This document shows, piece by piece, positions 8,280-18,725 of a stretch of 64,000 bases of DNA. The notes beneath the pieces were generated by a model that was not told the origin of the DNA, ran no database searches, and worked only from the letters and a program-made list of their open reading frames with translations. A program made the translations under genes and the position numbers. How positions within the stretch are numbered: the first letter of the stretch is position 1; each line of letters begins with the position of its first letter. Source of the DNA: Vibrio sp. SCSIO 43136. Its GTDB lineage: Bacteria; Pseudomonadota; Gammaproteobacteria; Enterobacterales; Vibrionaceae. The DNA lies in contig NZ_CP071848.1 of NCBI RefSeq assembly GCF_023716565.1, positions 372,001 through 436,000 of the forward strand, in the 5' to 3' direction.

Positions 8280-9227
8280 TTAAGCGTTAACTCGACGCTC
8301 AATGGCATCCATCAGTTTGCCTGTGATAGAGATGTCGTGCGCAGCTTCGATCTCTCGGATACAGGTTGGACTGGTAACATTGATTTCTGTCAGCTTGTCA
8401 CCAATGACATCAAGCCCAACAAAAATTAACCCTTTCTCTTTAAGTGTAGGCGCTACCGCTTCAGCTATCTGACGATCTGTCTCGCTCAGTGGGCGAACTT
8501 CACCGCTGCCGCCCGCAGCTAGGTTGCCACGAGTTTCTCCTTTGGCTGGAATGCGTGCCAGACAGTAAGGCATTGGCTCACCGTCAACGACCAAAATACG
8601 CTTATCACCGTTGCTGATATCCGGTACAAAGGTTTGTGCCATAGCGTAGTTTTGGCCATGGTTGGTTAAGGTTTCGATGATAACAGATACGTTAGGGTCA
8701 CCTGCTTTGACACGGAAAATAGAAGCACCACCCATGCCATCTAGTGGCTTAAGGATCACGTCACCGTGTTGCTCACGAAACGCTTTAATGGTTTCTGCTT
8801 TGCGAGTCACAATCGTGGTTGGGGTAAGCTCTGGGAACCAAGCGGTAAACAGCTTTTCGTTACAGTCACGTAGGCTCTGTGGCTTGTTGACGATTAAGCA
8901 GCCTTCCACTTCAGCACGCTCTAGGATGTAAGTTGCGTAGATGTACTCAGTATCAAATGGAGGGTCTTTGCGCATCAAAACCGCATCGAGTTCAGAGAGC
9001 TTTATCGCCTGTTCGGAGTGGAACTCATACCATTTTTCAGGGTTCTGCTCGACAGTAACTACCTTAGTATCGGCAAACGCCACACCTTGATTAAGGTGAA
9101 GGTCTTGCATTTCCATGTAGTGAATTTCCCAGCCACGACGTTGTGCTTCTAGCATCATTGCAAAGCTTGAATCTTTTTTGATATTGATGGCTGAGATCGG
9201 GTCCATCACGATACCGATTTTGATCAT
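8280..9227 (-). CDS. gshB: GshB, glutathione synthetase
   Basis: 315 residues, the bacterial tetrameric ATP-grasp enzyme that joins gamma-glutamylcysteine and glycine. Visible are the N-terminal MIKIGIVMDPI, VLMRKDPPFDTEYIYATY (substrate lid), ILKPLDGMGGASIF (ATP-grasp), RILVVDGEPMPYCLARIP and the metal-binding DVIGDKLTEINVTSPTC near residues 273-289. Lies 12 bp after rsmE and 24 bp before yqgE; likely one operon. Confidence 0.97.
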   Translation of the reverse strand: MIKIGIVMDPISAINIKKDSSFAMMLEAQRRGWEIHYMEMQDLHLNQGVAFADTKVVTVEQNPEKWYEFHSEQAIKLSELDAVLMRKDPPFDTEYIYATYILERAEVEGCLIVNKPQSLRDCNEKLFTAWFPELTPTTIVTRKAETIKAFREQHGDVILKPLDGMGGASIFRVKAGDPNVSVIIETLTNHGQNYAMAQTFVPDISNGDKRILVVDGEPMPYCLARIPAKGETRGNLAAGGSGEVRPLSETDRQIAEAVAPTLKEKGLIFVGLDVIGDKLTEINVTSPTCIREIEAAHDISITGKLMDAIERRVNA

Positions 9228-9239
9228 TTTATTCTCCGT

Positions 9240-9971
9240 TTATCCTAAGTCGCCAAAACGTACTTGTAAGGCGGTAATCGCGGTCAGTGCTGCGGTTTCA
9301 GTGCGCAGAACACGTGGGCCGAGTAGTGTTTCTTCAAACTGATATTCTTCAGTCATTGCGATCTCTTCACTCGAAAGACCGCCTTCAGGACCGATTAACA
9401 GGCGTACCTTGTTCATCGGCTCTGGCAGAGTATTAATTGAGTATTTTGCTCGTGGGTGTAGGTTAAGTTTCACGGCGTCACTTGGTTCCGCACACCACTG
9501 CTCTAGTTGCATTATTGGACGGATTTCCGGCACCGTGTTGCGACCACACTGCTCGCAAGCGCTGATCGCAATTTTTTGCCACTGGGCTAACTTCTTTTCA
9601 AAGCGTTTGGCGTCCAGTTTGACTCCACAACGCTCAGAAATCAGTGGCGTGATGGTGTTTACCCCGAGCTCAACCGATTTTTGAATCGTAAATTCCATTT
9701 TGTCACCACGAGAGACCACCTGACCTAGGTGGATGTTTAGTGGTGATTCGATAGAAGATTCCACTTTTTCAGTGATTTCCACGCTAACACGCTTTTTGGT
9801 CACTTCAGTAATGGTGGCTGGAAACTCATGGTTGGTGCCATCAAACAGCAGTACATCCTGACCAGGCTGCATTCGAAGCACTCGGCCAATATGGCCAGAG
9901 GCATCTTCACTTAGCTCTAGGTTACCCAGTGTTGAAATGGTCTCTGGGTGATAAATACGTGGCACTCTCAT
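9240..9971 (-). CDS. rsmE: RsmE, 16S rRNA m3U1498 methyltransferase
   Basis: 243 residues from the ATG at 9971, preceded by GGAAG; a possible start at 9983 would add four residues and lacks a better site. SPOUT-class methyltransferase with a deep trefoil knot: N-terminal PUA-like part (MRVPRIYH...), then [27 protein letters not shown], and the SAM-binding [13 protein letters not shown] and [11 protein letters not shown] near the C-terminus. Confidence 0.94.
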   Translation of the reverse strand: MRVPRIYHPETISTLGNLELSEDASGHIGRVLRMQPGQDVLLFDGTNHEFPATITEVTKKRVSVEITEKVESSIESPLNIHLGQVVSRGDKMEFTIQKSVELGVNTITPLISERCGVKLDAKRFEKKLAQWQKIAISACEQCGRNTVPEIRPIMQLEQWCAEPSDAVKLNLHPRAKYSINTLPEPMNKVRLLIGPEGGLSSEEIAMTEEYQFEETLLGPRVLRTETAALTAITALQVRFGDLG

Positions 9972-10112
9972 AGGGGCTTCCAATAATGTGTAGATTCAAT
10001 ATAAGTTGATGCGATTTGGCGAAAAACAAGGTCTGTGGTCAGATTTATCTGCGTCCATTAAATTATGCTAAGTATATGATCAGTTAGCTTGCTTAACACG
10101 CTCTAGGCAGAC

Positions 10113-10823
10113 CTAGTTTACTTGTTGGGCGCATTGCTTGTAGACAAATGGGTTACGAATGCCTTGAATGGTAAAAATGCGACGTTCTCGCTCACACTCC
10201 CAATCATCGACAGGGTACTGCTTGTCCCAAGCGGTCATTAAGTTATGCTCACTTTTGCTCAGTTTTAGCTGATATTGCTGCGCCATATATAAATAGGTTC
10301 TTGCCACAGAGCCGCGCGCTCTTTCTGGTGGCATGGCTTTTCGCCCTTTGAAATTGACCTGCATTTCACACTGGCCATAGCTGACCCCGTCGAGCCCATT
10401 CCACTGGCTAAATCGATAATTAGAGCGGTCTCCATTCACTTCACCGATCGCTGGAGTGAGGTTGTGAAGGTCTGCTTCCATTTTTTTAAACTGCGTGTCA
10501 TTTTTGGTGCAATTTTTACGTCCACCGTTTTGCCAGCATTGGCGCTGATGGCCAAATTGCCAAGCGGGCATCACATGCTCCCACTCTATGCGGCTGGCGC
10601 GCTTTTGCTGCTTTCTTACTTGATAGCCGCAACCGCGTAGGTCAGGCTCGCCACGTTTGCCTTGCCAGCGAATATCGCATCCACAATAGAAACTGACCGG
10701 ATGATCATCATAGATATTTCGAGCGTGCTTTTTGGCTTTGCTAAAGGAGCTGGGAACACCCGTCGCAAATGAAGTGGTAGTCAGTAGTGCGGCTGATAAA
10801 GCGACTATGGTTGAGATTCGCAT
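10113..10823 (-). CDS. endA: EndA/Dns, secreted or periplasmic endonuclease I
   Basis: 236 residues with a Sec signal peptide (MRIS...SFATG, cleavage near residue 20). Endonuclease I family: the catalytic region [13 protein letters not shown] (about 79-91; the His in WEHV is the general base) with several cysteines (CGCD, CGY, CWQN, CTKN) expected to form disulfides. In V. cholerae the gene at this position is dns, an extracellular DNase that limits natural transformation and is repressed by HapR; that role is inferred here from synteny. Confidence 0.94.
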   Translation of the reverse strand: MRISTIVALSAALLTTTSFATGVPSSFSKAKKHARNIYDDHPVSFYCGCDIRWQGKRGEPDLRGCGYQVRKQQKRASRIEWEHVMPAWQFGHQRQCWQNGGRKNCTKNDTQFKKMEADLHNLTPAIGEVNGDRSNYRFSQWNGLDGVSYGQCEMQVNFKGRKAMPPERARGSVARTYLYMAQQYQLKLSKSEHNLMTAWDKQYPVDDWECERERRIFTIQGIRNPFVYKQCAQQVN

Positions 10824-10901
10824 TAGCTTTATGATGTTTCTATCAAAAACTAGAGTGTAGCGATTTTAGTTAATGCTGCCAAACGTCGATAAGAACGGGT
10901 A

Positions 10902-11399
10902 CTAGCTCCCTTGCCAAATCAAAGGCTGTTTACATTGGCTGCAAAGGTAACTTGCTTGCTGGCGAAGCACTTTATTATGGCGACGAATGGTGAGTTGGTG
11001 GCTTTGACAATGGCATTGATAAACATAGGTTTTGCCTTGCACTGAAGTGACGTCGAAGTCGTGGGTTGTTTTAGGCGCCAAGTGAAACACTTCCTGCATC
11101 ACTGCCTGCCACTCTTTCCCGTGTGGCCTAACTCTGCCAAATAGCTTATAGACGATGAGGTGAGCTATCTCGTGTGGGATCACCTCATTAAGAAAGGCCT
11201 GTTGATTTTCCTTGAGCAGGGTGGGGTTGATACGGATCTGCCATAGGTTGAGATACGCCTTACCAGCAGATTTACCTCGCAGTTTAAAGCTAAGTTCTGG
11301 CTGAGGAAACTCTTGCTTGAAGTAGTGGTTCGCTTGTTCGATACAGCGAGCTATCACCTTTTGACAGGTATAGGAGAGTTCTAGGTCTATAGGTGGCAA
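10902..11399 (-). CDS. sprT: SprT family zinc metalloprotease-like protein
   Basis: About 165 residues. I choose the TTG at 11399 because CGGAG sits 8 nt upstream; the frame is open to a GTG at 11426, but that codon lies inside a terminator hairpin. The zinc site HEIAHLIVYKLFG (HExxH plus downstream His) is central, followed by a C-terminal zinc ribbon (CHCQSHQ...CSQCKQ). Distant relative of eukaryotic Spartan; the bacterial role is not established. Conserved position between endA and metK, with the DUF2189 gene in between. Confidence 0.88.
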   Translation of the reverse strand: MPPIDLELSYTCQKVIARCIEQANHYFKQEFPQPELSFKLRGKSAGKAYLNLWQIRINPTLLKENQQAFLNEVIPHEIAHLIVYKLFGRVRPHGKEWQAVMQEVFHLAPKTTHDFDVTSVQGKTYVYQCHCQSHQLTIRRHNKVLRQQASYLCSQCKQPLIWQGS

Positions 11400-11415
11400 A
11401 AAGCTTTCTCCGCTC

Positions 11416-11452
11416 AAAAAAAACACCCCAAGGTAGACTCTTGGGGTGTTTT
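11416..11452 (-). terminator. Terminator between the DUF2189 gene and sprT
   Basis: Near-perfect hairpin AAAACACCCCAAG-(AGTCTAC)-CTTGGGGTGTTTTTTTT on the minus strand. It ends the DUF2189 transcript. The sprT ribosome-binding site starts only a few bases after the T-run, so sprT expression must rely on read-through or on a promoter overlapping the hairpin. Confidence 0.85.
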
Positions 11453-11477
11453 ATTATGCCACGTCTAGCAAATGGGG

Positions 11478-12275
11478 CTAGTGGTGTTTCTTTTTGATCG
11501 TATCGTGGTAAGCGTGCCAAGTGGCGTAGCCAAGAATTGGCATAGTAAATAGCATTCCAATGCCATAAGTCGCAAAGCCAATTAAGATGCCGCTACCGAT
11601 GATGAACGCCCAAACGATCATTGCGGGGATGTTGGATTTAACGGCGTTAAAGCTGGTAAATACCGCAGTCATCATATCAACTCTTCGCTCCATCATGAGC
11701 GGGATAGAGTAGGCAGAAATACTAAACACCGCCGCCGCTAACACCGCACCAATGACTGTACCTGTTGCCAAAAATGGAGCGTACTCAGACAGTGGAGCCC
11801 CTTGCACTGAAGGGTAGAGAGCATGTAATAGCGCTGCGATCCTCATCCAGAAAATCATCGCTACCGCAAGTAGCACAGCAAACGCCCACTGAGAGGTGGA
11901 GTTGCGGGTGATGGCTTTCATTGAGTGGAACAAGCTGGCGTCATGGCCTTTTTCACGTTCCCACGCCGCATCATAAAGCCCAAGGGCGAGGAATGGGCCA
12001 ATAAGCATGTATACCACTAAGCTTGGCATAACGACTAGGTGGGTTCCTTGCCATTGAACCAAGAGTACGATGCCTATGGCTGCAACCATAAAACAAGCAC
12101 CGTAAAATAGGCTAATAAAGGGCATACGGATGAAGTCGTGTAAGCCGAGAGACAACCAATGGAATGGCGCCGAAACGCTCACTTGGTTGCATGGAATTGT
12201 GCGCGCATATTCGTGATCAGGAACGGCTTTACTCTCGTCATGAGACATCCCTGAGTGGTCTATTGTTCGAGGCAT
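11478..12275 (-). CDS. DUF2189 integral membrane protein
   Basis: 265 residues from the ATG at 12275, which has an AAGGAGG site 6 nt upstream; the frame extends 20 codons further without support. A hydrophilic N-terminus of about 60 residues precedes some six hydrophobic segments (for example LFYGACFMVAAIGIVLLVQW and AMIVWAFIIGSGILIGFA), giving an inner-membrane protein of the DUF2189 family. The signature LGLYDAAWEREKG lies between segments. The family occurs widely in proteobacteria, sometimes near respiratory genes; no function is known. Followed by a strong terminator. Confidence 0.85.
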   Translation of the reverse strand: MPRTIDHSGMSHDESKAVPDHEYARTIPCNQVSVSAPFHWLSLGLHDFIRMPFISLFYGACFMVAAIGIVLLVQWQGTHLVVMPSLVVYMLIGPFLALGLYDAAWEREKGHDASLFHSMKAITRNSTSQWAFAVLLAVAMIFWMRIAALLHALYPSVQGAPLSEYAPFLATGTVIGAVLAAAVFSISAYSIPLMMERRVDMMTAVFTSFNAVKSNIPAMIVWAFIIGSGILIGFATYGIGMLFTMPILGYATWHAYHDTIKKKHH

Positions 12276-12435
12276 AAATCCTCCTTGATAGGAATTTAAT
12301 AAGGTTAGCGGAACAGAAAACTGCACTGTTAACACTTTATTAACTATTAATGCATCAAGTGGGATTTACAAATTTTTCGTGGGTTAATTTGTTGCTAAAT
12401 ATGGCCTGGTGATAAATATCAAAGGCTTATATAGC

Positions 12436-12464
12436 AAAAACCCTCGTCAAGGACGAGGGTTTTA
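12436..12464 (-). terminator. metK terminator
   Basis: Minus strand AAAACCCTCGTC-CTT-GACGAGGGTTTTT, starting about 19 bp after the metK stop. Confidence 0.85.
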
Positions 12465-12482
12465 AAGTCGAAATTATTCGAA

Positions 12483-13634
12483 TTATAGGCCGGCGAAATC
12501 GCGTAGGATTGCTGCCTTGTCAGTCGCTTCCCAAGGGAACTCTTCACGACCGAAGTGACCGTATGCTGCGGTCTGCTTGTAGATTGGCTGAAGCAGGTTC
12601 AGCATCTCTTGCAGGCCGTATGGGCGTAGGTCGAAGTGCTGACGAACCGCTTCGATGATGATGTCGTGAGATACTTTCTCAGTACCAAACGTCTCAACCA
12701 TGATAGATGTTGGATCAGCAACACCGATAGCGTAAGACAGTTGGATTTCACAACGGTCAGCCATGCCAGCTGCTACGATGTTCTTCGCTACGTAACGTGC
12801 TGCGTAAGCTGCAGAGCGGTCTACTTTTGATGGATCTTTACCAGAGAATGCACCGCCACCGTGACGAGCTGCGCCGCCGTAGGTATCAACGATGATCTTA
12901 CGACCAGTCAGACCACAGTCACCCATTGGGCCACCGATAACAAAACGACCGGTTGGGTTGATGAAGAAGTTAGTCTCTTTGTTGATCCACTCAGAAGGTA
13001 GTACTGGCTTGATGATCTCTTCCATTACCGCTTCACGTAGGTCAGGAGTTGATACTGAATCACAGTGCTGAGTTGAAAGAACTACCGCATCGATACCAAC
13101 GATTTTACCTTGGTCGTACTGGAAAGTTACCTGAGATTTTGCATCTGGACGTAGGAAGTCTAGCTTGCCGCTCTTACGTACTTCCGCTTGCTTTTGTACA
13201 AGACGGTGAGAGTAAGTGATTGCCGCAGGCATTAGGATTTCAGTTTCGTTAGTTGCGTAACCGAACATGATACCTTGGTCGCCAGCGCCTTGCTCTTTAG
13301 GGTCAGCTTTATCAACACCTTGGTTGATGTCTGGAGACTGCTTACCGATAGTGTTTAGTACTGCACAAGAGTCAGCATCAAAACCCATATCTGAGTGTAC
13401 GTAACCGATCTCACGAACCGTTTGACGAGTGATTTCTTCGATATCTACCCATGCAGAAGTCGTCACTTCACCACCTACCATTACCATACCGGTCTTAACG
13501 TAGGTCTCACAAGCAACACGTGCTTTAGGGTCTTGCTCAAGAATTGCATCAAGTACTGCATCAGAGATCTGATCAGCAATTTTATCCGGATGACCTTCAG
13601 ATACGGACTCTGAAGTAAATAGGTGCTTAGCCAT
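12483..13634 (-). CDS. metK: MetK, S-adenosylmethionine synthetase
   Basis: 383 residues from the ATG at 13634 (GGAGC upstream); 15 further upstream codons are open but unlikely. Makes SAM from ATP and methionine. Family signatures: [22 protein letters not shown] (start), [12 protein letters not shown] (about 116-127), [16 protein letters not shown] (about 260-275, phosphate binding). Essential, cytosolic, tetrameric. Codon use is biased, as expected for a highly expressed gene. MetJ-like boxes lie upstream and a terminator follows. Confidence 0.97.
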   Translation of the reverse strand: MAKHLFTSESVSEGHPDKIADQISDAVLDAILEQDPKARVACETYVKTGMVMVGGEVTTSAWVDIEEITRQTVREIGYVHSDMGFDADSCAVLNTIGKQSPDINQGVDKADPKEQGAGDQGIMFGYATNETEILMPAAITYSHRLVQKQAEVRKSGKLDFLRPDAKSQVTFQYDQGKIVGIDAVVLSTQHCDSVSTPDLREAVMEEIIKPVLPSEWINKETNFFINPTGRFVIGGPMGDCGLTGRKIIVDTYGGAARHGGGAFSGKDPSKVDRSAAYAARYVAKNIVAAGMADRCEIQLSYAIGVADPTSIMVETFGTEKVSHDIIIEAVRQHFDLRPYGLQEMLNLLQPIYKQTAAYGHFGREEFPWEATDKAAILRDFAGL

Positions 13635-13740
13635 AGGTAGCTCCAAACTGGGTGAAATGTTCGCCAAATGGTTTCTCAACCTACTTCACTATAGAAGAGG
13701 GAGAAGGGGGCAAACAAAGTAAAAACTGGTTAAATTTTGT

Positions 13741-13772
13741 AGGTGTATCTACATCTAGACGTCTATTCTAGT
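13741..13772. promoter_or_regulatory. Tandem MetJ boxes upstream of metK
   Basis: A perfect 8-bp met box AGACGTCT is at 13757-13764. Flanking in-register octamers match the consensus less well: AGGTGTAT (5/8), CTACATCT (5/8) and ATTCTAGT (3/8). MetJ with SAM as corepressor binds two or more adjacent boxes. The site is about 110-140 bp upstream of the metK ATG, within the 371-bp metK-tkt divergent region; the remainder of that region shows no further clear motif. Confidence 0.65.
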
Positions 13773-14005
13773 GATAACTGATCGAATTACAAGCGCATTT
13801 TTTGTCAGGTCTTTTGGCAATCGTTTGCAATGCAATTAAAACCTAAATGAATATTAGTGAGCGTTTTGTGAAAAAAGTGCCGTATATGTAGCCAAAATCT
13901 TCAGATAAACGTTTGCAGTAAAGAGGGCGCTTTGAGAGAATACGCCCGCCGAAATCTCGGCCCCCTAAAAATTTCTTATATTCGCTTATGCATTCAGGAG
14001 CAGAC

Positions 14006-16000
14006 ATGTCTTCTCGTAAAGATCTAGCAAATGCTATCCGCGCTTTGAGCATGGATGGTGTTCAACAAGCAAACTCTGGTCACCCAGGTGCACCAATGGG
14101 TATGGCTGATATCGCCGAAGTACTTTGGCGTTCACACCTAAACCATAACCCACAAAACCCAGAGTGGGCAGACCGCGACCGTTTCATTCTTTCAAACGGC
14201 CACGGCTCAATGCTGATTTACTCTCTGCTACACCTGACTGGTTATGAGCTATCGATCGATGATCTGAAGAACTTCCGTCAGCTTCACTCGAAAACTCCAG
14301 GTCACCCAGAGTACGGCTACGCACCAGGCGTAGAAACGACAACTGGTCCTCTAGGCCAAGGCATCACTAACGGTGTTGGTATGGCGCTAGCTGAGAAAGC
14401 TCTTGCAGCACAGTTCAACAAGCCAGGTCACGACATCGTTGACCACTTCACTTACGTATTCATGGGCGACGGCTGTCTAATGGAAGGTATCTCGCACGAG
14501 GCTTGTTCTCTTGCTGGTACACTTGGCCTAGGCAAACTGATCGCATTTTGGGATGACAACGGCATCTCAATCGACGGTGAAGTTGAAGGTTGGTTCTCTG
14601 ACGATACGCCTAAGCGTTTCGAATCTTACGGCTGGCACGTAATCCCAGCAGTAGACGGTCACGACTCTGACGCTATCAATGCAGCAATCGAGGCAGCTAA
14701 AGCTGACCCACGTCCTACGCTTATCTGTACTAAGACGGTTATCGGTTTTGGTTCTCCAAACAAAGCGGGCACACACGACTGTCACGGTGCTCCACTAGGC
14801 GCTGAAGAAATCGCAGCAACGAAAGAAGCGCTAGGTTGGAAACACGGTGCGTTTGAAATCCCTGCTGACATCTACGGCGAGTGGGATGCAAAAGAAGCAG
14901 GCGCAGCGAAAGAAGCTGCTTGGAACGAGAAGTTCGAAGCGTACGCAGCAGCATTCCCAGCAGAAGCGGCTGAGCTTAAGCGTCGTCTAAACGGTGACCT
15001 ACCGGCAGAGTGGGAAGAGAAAGCAACTCAAATCATTGCTGATCTTCAAGCAAACCCTGCCAACATCGCATCACGTAAAGCATCTCAAAACGCACTAGAA
15101 GCGTTTGGTCAAATGCTTCCTGAATTCATGGGCGGCTCTGCTGACCTTGCGCCTTCTAACCTAACCATGTGGTCTGGTTCTAAGTCGCTAGAAGCGGCTG
15201 ACTTTGCGGGCAACTACATCCACTACGGTGTACGTGAGTTCGGTATGACAGCAATCATGAACGGTATTGCTCTGCACGGTGGTTTCGTACCATACGGCGC
15301 AACTTTCCTAATGTTCATGGAATACGCTCGTAACGCAATGCGTATGGCTGCTCTGATGAAAGTTCAGAACATCCAGGTTTACACTCACGACTCAATCGGT
15401 CTGGGTGAAGATGGTCCAACGCACCAGCCTGTTGAGCAGATCGCATCTCTGCGCGTAACGCCAAACATGAGCACATGGCGTCCATGTGACCAGGTTGAGT
15501 CTGCAGTAGCTTGGAAACTTGCTATCGAGCGTAAAGATGGTCCTACGTCTCTAATCTTCTCTCGTCAAAACCTTGCACAGCAAGATCGTGATGCAGAGCA
15601 GGTTGCTAACATCGCTAAAGGTGCTTACATCCTTAAAGATTGCGAAGGCAAGCCTGAGCTAATCTTCATCGCAACGGGTTCTGAAGTAGAACTAGCAATG
15701 AACGCAGCCGCTGAGCTAACTGCTGAAGGCCGTAAGGTACGTGTTGTATCTATGCCTTCGACTGATGCATTCGACAAGCAAGACGCTGAGTACCGTGAAA
15801 TGGTTCTTCCATCTGACGTAACGGCACGTGTAGCAGTAGAAGCAGGTATTGCTGATTACTGGTACAAGTACGTAGGCTTCGGTGGCAAGATCATCGGTAT
15901 GACAACGTTCGGTGAGTCTGCACCAGCTGGTGAACTATTCAAGATGTTCGGTTTCACTACTGAAAACGTAGTAAACACAGCTAAGGAACTGCTAGCTTAA
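14006..16000 (+). CDS. tkt: Transketolase
   Basis: 664 residues from the ATG at 14006 (AGGAG 7 nt upstream). ThDP-dependent enzyme of the non-oxidative pentose phosphate pathway, exchanging two-carbon units between ketoses and aldoses. Signatures: [18 protein letters not shown] (about 25-42), the ThDP motif [14 protein letters not shown]...FWDDNGIS (about 154-184), and [14 protein letters not shown] (about 468-481). Strong CTA-leucine preference and a leading strong terminator pattern indicate high expression. Divergent from metK. Confidence 0.97.
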   Translation: MSSRKDLANAIRALSMDGVQQANSGHPGAPMGMADIAEVLWRSHLNHNPQNPEWADRDRFILSNGHGSMLIYSLLHLTGYELSIDDLKNFRQLHSKTPGHPEYGYAPGVETTTGPLGQGITNGVGMALAEKALAAQFNKPGHDIVDHFTYVFMGDGCLMEGISHEACSLAGTLGLGKLIAFWDDNGISIDGEVEGWFSDDTPKRFESYGWHVIPAVDGHDSDAINAAIEAAKADPRPTLICTKTVIGFGSPNKAGTHDCHGAPLGAEEIAATKEALGWKHGAFEIPADIYGEWDAKEAGAAKEAAWNEKFEAYAAAFPAEAAELKRRLNGDLPAEWEEKATQIIADLQANPANIASRKASQNALEAFGQMLPEFMGGSADLAPSNLTMWSGSKSLEAADFAGNYIHYGVREFGMTAIMNGIALHGGFVPYGATFLMFMEYARNAMRMAALMKVQNIQVYTHDSIGLGEDGPTHQPVEQIASLRVTPNMSTWRPCDQVESAVAWKLAIERKDGPTSLIFSRQNLAQQDRDAEQVANIAKGAYILKDCEGKPELIFIATGSEVELAMNAAAELTAEGRKVRVVSMPSTDAFDKQDAEYREMVLPSDVTARVAVEAGIADYWYKYVGFGGKIIGMTTFGESAPAGELFKMFGFTTENVVNTAKELLA

Positions 16001-16021
16001 TTGTTAGTTGTTGACTGAATT

Positions 16022-16056
16022 GAAAGGCTGGGTGTTTGCACCCGGCCTTTTTTTAT
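16022..16056 (+). terminator. tkt terminator
   Basis: Hairpin AAGGCTGGGTG-TTTG-CACCCGGCCTTTTTTT, with one bulge, 22 bp after the stop. A CGGTAAACGG word follows at once. Confidence 0.8.
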
Positions 16057-16115
16057 GTTCGGTAAACGGCAATCGGAATTTACTTGCTTAAGGTGGCTCG
16101 TTGTTATCACATGTT

Positions 16116-16176
<61 letters not shown>

Positions 16177-16246
16177 TTTCCTCTACCCCTTCCTCATTAA
16201 CTTCTGTACTATCAACTCCAACTATTTCCCAAAAAACTAGTCTAGT

Positions 16247-17275
16247 ATGACCCTAAAAATTGCGATTAATGGATTTGGACGCATCGGGCGCAATGTATTG
16301 CGTGCTATCTACGAGAGTGGCAGAAGCCAAGAAATTGAAGTGGTTGCAGTGAATGAGCTGGCAAAGCCTGAGGCAATGGCTCACCTGCTTCAATATGACT
16401 CTTCCCATGGGCGATTCTTTAAAAAGGTCAGCCATGATCAAGAACACCTTTATATCCATCACCCCAATGGCGAACAAGATTCTCTTCGTATTTTGCACCT
16501 CGCTGATATTGAAATGTTGCCTTGGGCAGATCTAGAAGTAGACATCGTTTTAGACTGTACTGGTGTGTTTGGAAGTCAGGCGGATGGTCAAAAACACTTA
16601 GAGGCTGGCGCTAAGAAGGTTCTCTTCTCACACCCTGGTGCAGCGGATTTAGATAACACCATTATCTATGGCGTAAACCACGATACGCTTAAAGCTGAGC
16701 ATAAGGTGGTTTCGAATGGCTCGTGCACGACCAACTGTATCGTACCTATTATTAAAACCCTAGATGATGCCTTTACTATCGAGTCGGGTACGATCACTAC
16801 GATCCACTCTTCGATGAACGATCAACAGGTGATCGATGCCTATCATAACGATCTCCGCCGTACCCGCGCCGCAAGTCAATCAATCATCCCAGTCGATACC
16901 AAACTGCATTTAGGAATCGGACGCATTTTCCCGAAATTTTCTGACAAATTCGAGGCAATTTCGGTGCGCGTGCCTACAGTTAATGTGACAGCAATGGATT
17001 TAAGTGTAACTTTAGCTACCAATGTGAAAGTTAATGACGTAAATCAAACCATAATTGAGGCTTCTAGGTGTACATTACATAACATTGTTGATTATACTGA
17101 GGCACCGCTTGTTTCCATCGATTTTAACCATGATCAACATAGTGCAATTGTTGACGGTAATCAGACCCGAGTAAGTAACGGGCGCTTGGTTAAAATGTTG
17201 GTGTGGTGTGACAACGAATGGGGCTTTGCCAACCGCATGCTGGATACAGCGTTGGTAATGCACTCACTTGCTTAG
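16247..17275 (+). CDS. epd: Epd, erythrose-4-phosphate dehydrogenase
   Basis: 342 residues, GapA paralogue that oxidises erythrose-4-phosphate to 4-phosphoerythronate for pyridoxal phosphate synthesis. Rossmann start [16 protein letters not shown] (5-20); catalytic Cys in [13 protein letters not shown] (about 156-168); [15 protein letters not shown] and [13 protein letters not shown] are Epd-type rather than GapA-type; [12 protein letters not shown] ends the protein. No obvious ribosome-binding site precedes the ATG. Its codon use is less biased than pgk, fitting lower expression. Epd-pgk-fba order is conserved in gammaproteobacteria, and pdxJ of the same vitamin B6 pathway lies elsewhere in this window. 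Confidence 0.96.
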   Translation: MTLKIAINGFGRIGRNVLRAIYESGRSQEIEVVAVNELAKPEAMAHLLQYDSSHGRFFKKVSHDQEHLYIHHPNGEQDSLRILHLADIEMLPWADLEVDIVLDCTGVFGSQADGQKHLEAGAKKVLFSHPGAADLDNTIIYGVNHDTLKAEHKVVSNGSCTTNCIVPIIKTLDDAFTIESGTITTIHSSMNDQQVIDAYHNDLRRTRAASQSIIPVDTKLHLGIGRIFPKFSDKFEAISVRVPTVNVTAMDLSVTLATNVKVNDVNQTIIEASRCTLHNIVDYTEAPLVSIDFNHDQHSAIVDGNQTRVSNGRLVKMLVWCDNEWGFANRMLDTALVMHSLA

Positions 17276-17291
17276 TAAGAGCGAAAAATGG

Positions 17292-17342
17292 ACTTGGGAA
17301 TATTTATTTTCTAACTTGAAATAAATTAGAAGCACCCCAAGT
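17292..17342 (+). promoter_or_regulatory. Intercistronic hairpin between epd and pgk
   Basis: Outer arms ACTTGGG (17292-17298) and CCCAAGT (17336-17342) enclose a second inverted repeat ATTTATTT (17302-17309) / AAATAAAT (17319-17326). No T-run follows, so it is not a typical terminator. It could protect the pgk mRNA after processing of a joint epd-pgk transcript; this is inference. Confidence 0.45.
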
Positions 17343-17428
17343 TAAAACAACAGTTGTAAGAATTATCAGGTTTGGCACGACGCCAGGCCTTTGCAAACTT
17401 TATATTTTAACATTTGAGAGGACAAAGA

Positions 17429-18589
17429 ATGTCTGTAATCAAGATGATTGACCTGGACCTAGCAGGCAAACGTGTATTTATCCGTGCGGACCTAAACGTA
17501 CCAGTAAAAGACGGCAAAGTGACGTCTGATGCACGTATCCTAGCTTCACTACCTACTATCAAGCACTGCCTAGAAGCTGGTGCTAAAGTAATGGTAACTT
17601 CTCACCTAGGTCGTCCTACGGAAGGTGAATACGCAGAAGAGTTCTCTCTAGCACCTGTTGTTAACTACCTAAACGACGCACTAGATTGCGAAGTTAAGCT
17701 AGCAAAAGATTACCTAGACGGTCTAGAGCTAAACGCTGGTGAGCTTGTTGTTCTTGAAAACGTTCGCTTCAACAAAGGCGAGAAAAAGAACGAAGAAGAG
17801 CTATCTAAAAAGTACGCAGCGCTATGTGACATCTTTGTAATGGATGCATTCGGTACGGCTCACCGTGCACAAGCATCAACTCACGGCGTTGGCATGAACG
17901 CACCAGTTGCGTGTGCAGGTCCTCTTCTAGCGGCTGAGCTTGAAGCACTAGGTAAAGCAATGGACAACCCAGAGCGTCCACTTGTTGCTATCGTAGGTGG
18001 TTCTAAAGTTTCTACTAAGCTAACAGTTCTAGAATCTCTATCTAAAGTTGCTGACCAACTTGTTGTTGGTGGCGGCATCGCAAACACATTCATCGCAGCT
18101 GATGGCCACAATGTAGGTAAGTCTCTATACGAAGCTGACCTAGTTGAAACAGCTCAGAAGCTAATGAAAGAGTGTTCTATCCCAGTAGCAACTGACGTAG
18201 CTTGTGCTAAAGCATTTGATGAGAACGCAGAAGCTGAAATCAAGCCAGTAACAGAAGTTCAAGACGACGACATGATCTTCGACCTAGGCCCTGATTCAAC
18301 AGCGGCTCTTGCTGAAATCATCGGCAACGCTAAAACTATCCTATGGAACGGTCCTGTAGGCGTATTTGAGTTCAAGAACTTTGAAGCAGGTACAGCAGGC
18401 ATCTCTAAAGCAATCGCTGAGTCTGCAGGTTTCTCTGTAGCTGGTGGTGGTGACACGCTAGCAGCTATCGATAAGTTCGGTATCAAGGCTGACGTATCTT
18501 ACATCTCAACAGGTGGCGGTGCTTTCCTTGAGTTTGTTGAAGGTAAAGTTCTACCAGCAGTTGCGATGCTTGAAGAGCGCGCAAAATAA
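17429..18589 (+). CDS. pgk: Phosphoglycerate kinase
   Basis: 386 residues from the ATG at 17429 (GAGAGGA upstream). Transfers the phosphate of 1,3-bisphosphoglycerate to ADP. Family signatures: [16 protein letters not shown] (residues about 16-31), [11 protein letters not shown] (59-69), [26 protein letters not shown] and GGGDTLAAI near the C-terminus. Extreme codon bias (CTA Leu, GCA/GCT Ala) marks high expression. 153 bp separate it from epd, leaving room for its own promoter. Confidence 0.97.
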   Translation: MSVIKMIDLDLAGKRVFIRADLNVPVKDGKVTSDARILASLPTIKHCLEAGAKVMVTSHLGRPTEGEYAEEFSLAPVVNYLNDALDCEVKLAKDYLDGLELNAGELVVLENVRFNKGEKKNEEELSKKYAALCDIFVMDAFGTAHRAQASTHGVGMNAPVACAGPLLAAELEALGKAMDNPERPLVAIVGGSKVSTKLTVLESLSKVADQLVVGGGIANTFIAADGHNVGKSLYEADLVETAQKLMKECSIPVATDVACAKAFDENAEAEIKPVTEVQDDDMIFDLGPDSTAALAEIIGNAKTILWNGPVGVFEFKNFEAGTAGISKAIAESAGFSVAGGGDTLAAIDKFGIKADVSYISTGGGAFLEFVEGKVLPAVAMLEERAK

Positions 18590-18598
18590 TCTATCTAG

Positions 18599-18628
18599 AA
18601 AAGCGGGAAATGGTTTCCCGCTTTCTTG
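18599..18628 (+). terminator. pgk terminator
   Basis: Perfect stem AAAGCGGGAAA-TGG-TTTCCCGCTTT (18600-18624), followed by a weak T-tract (CTTGTTTG); it may only attenuate transcription into fbaA. Confidence 0.65.
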
Positions 18629-18725
18629 TTTGCTGAAGCACGCAGAATGCTGATAGAATGCGCCCTGCGATGTGAGCAAACGATTGCAATTTTTAATTAA
18701 TACGACAGAAAATAGGACGAATTCC

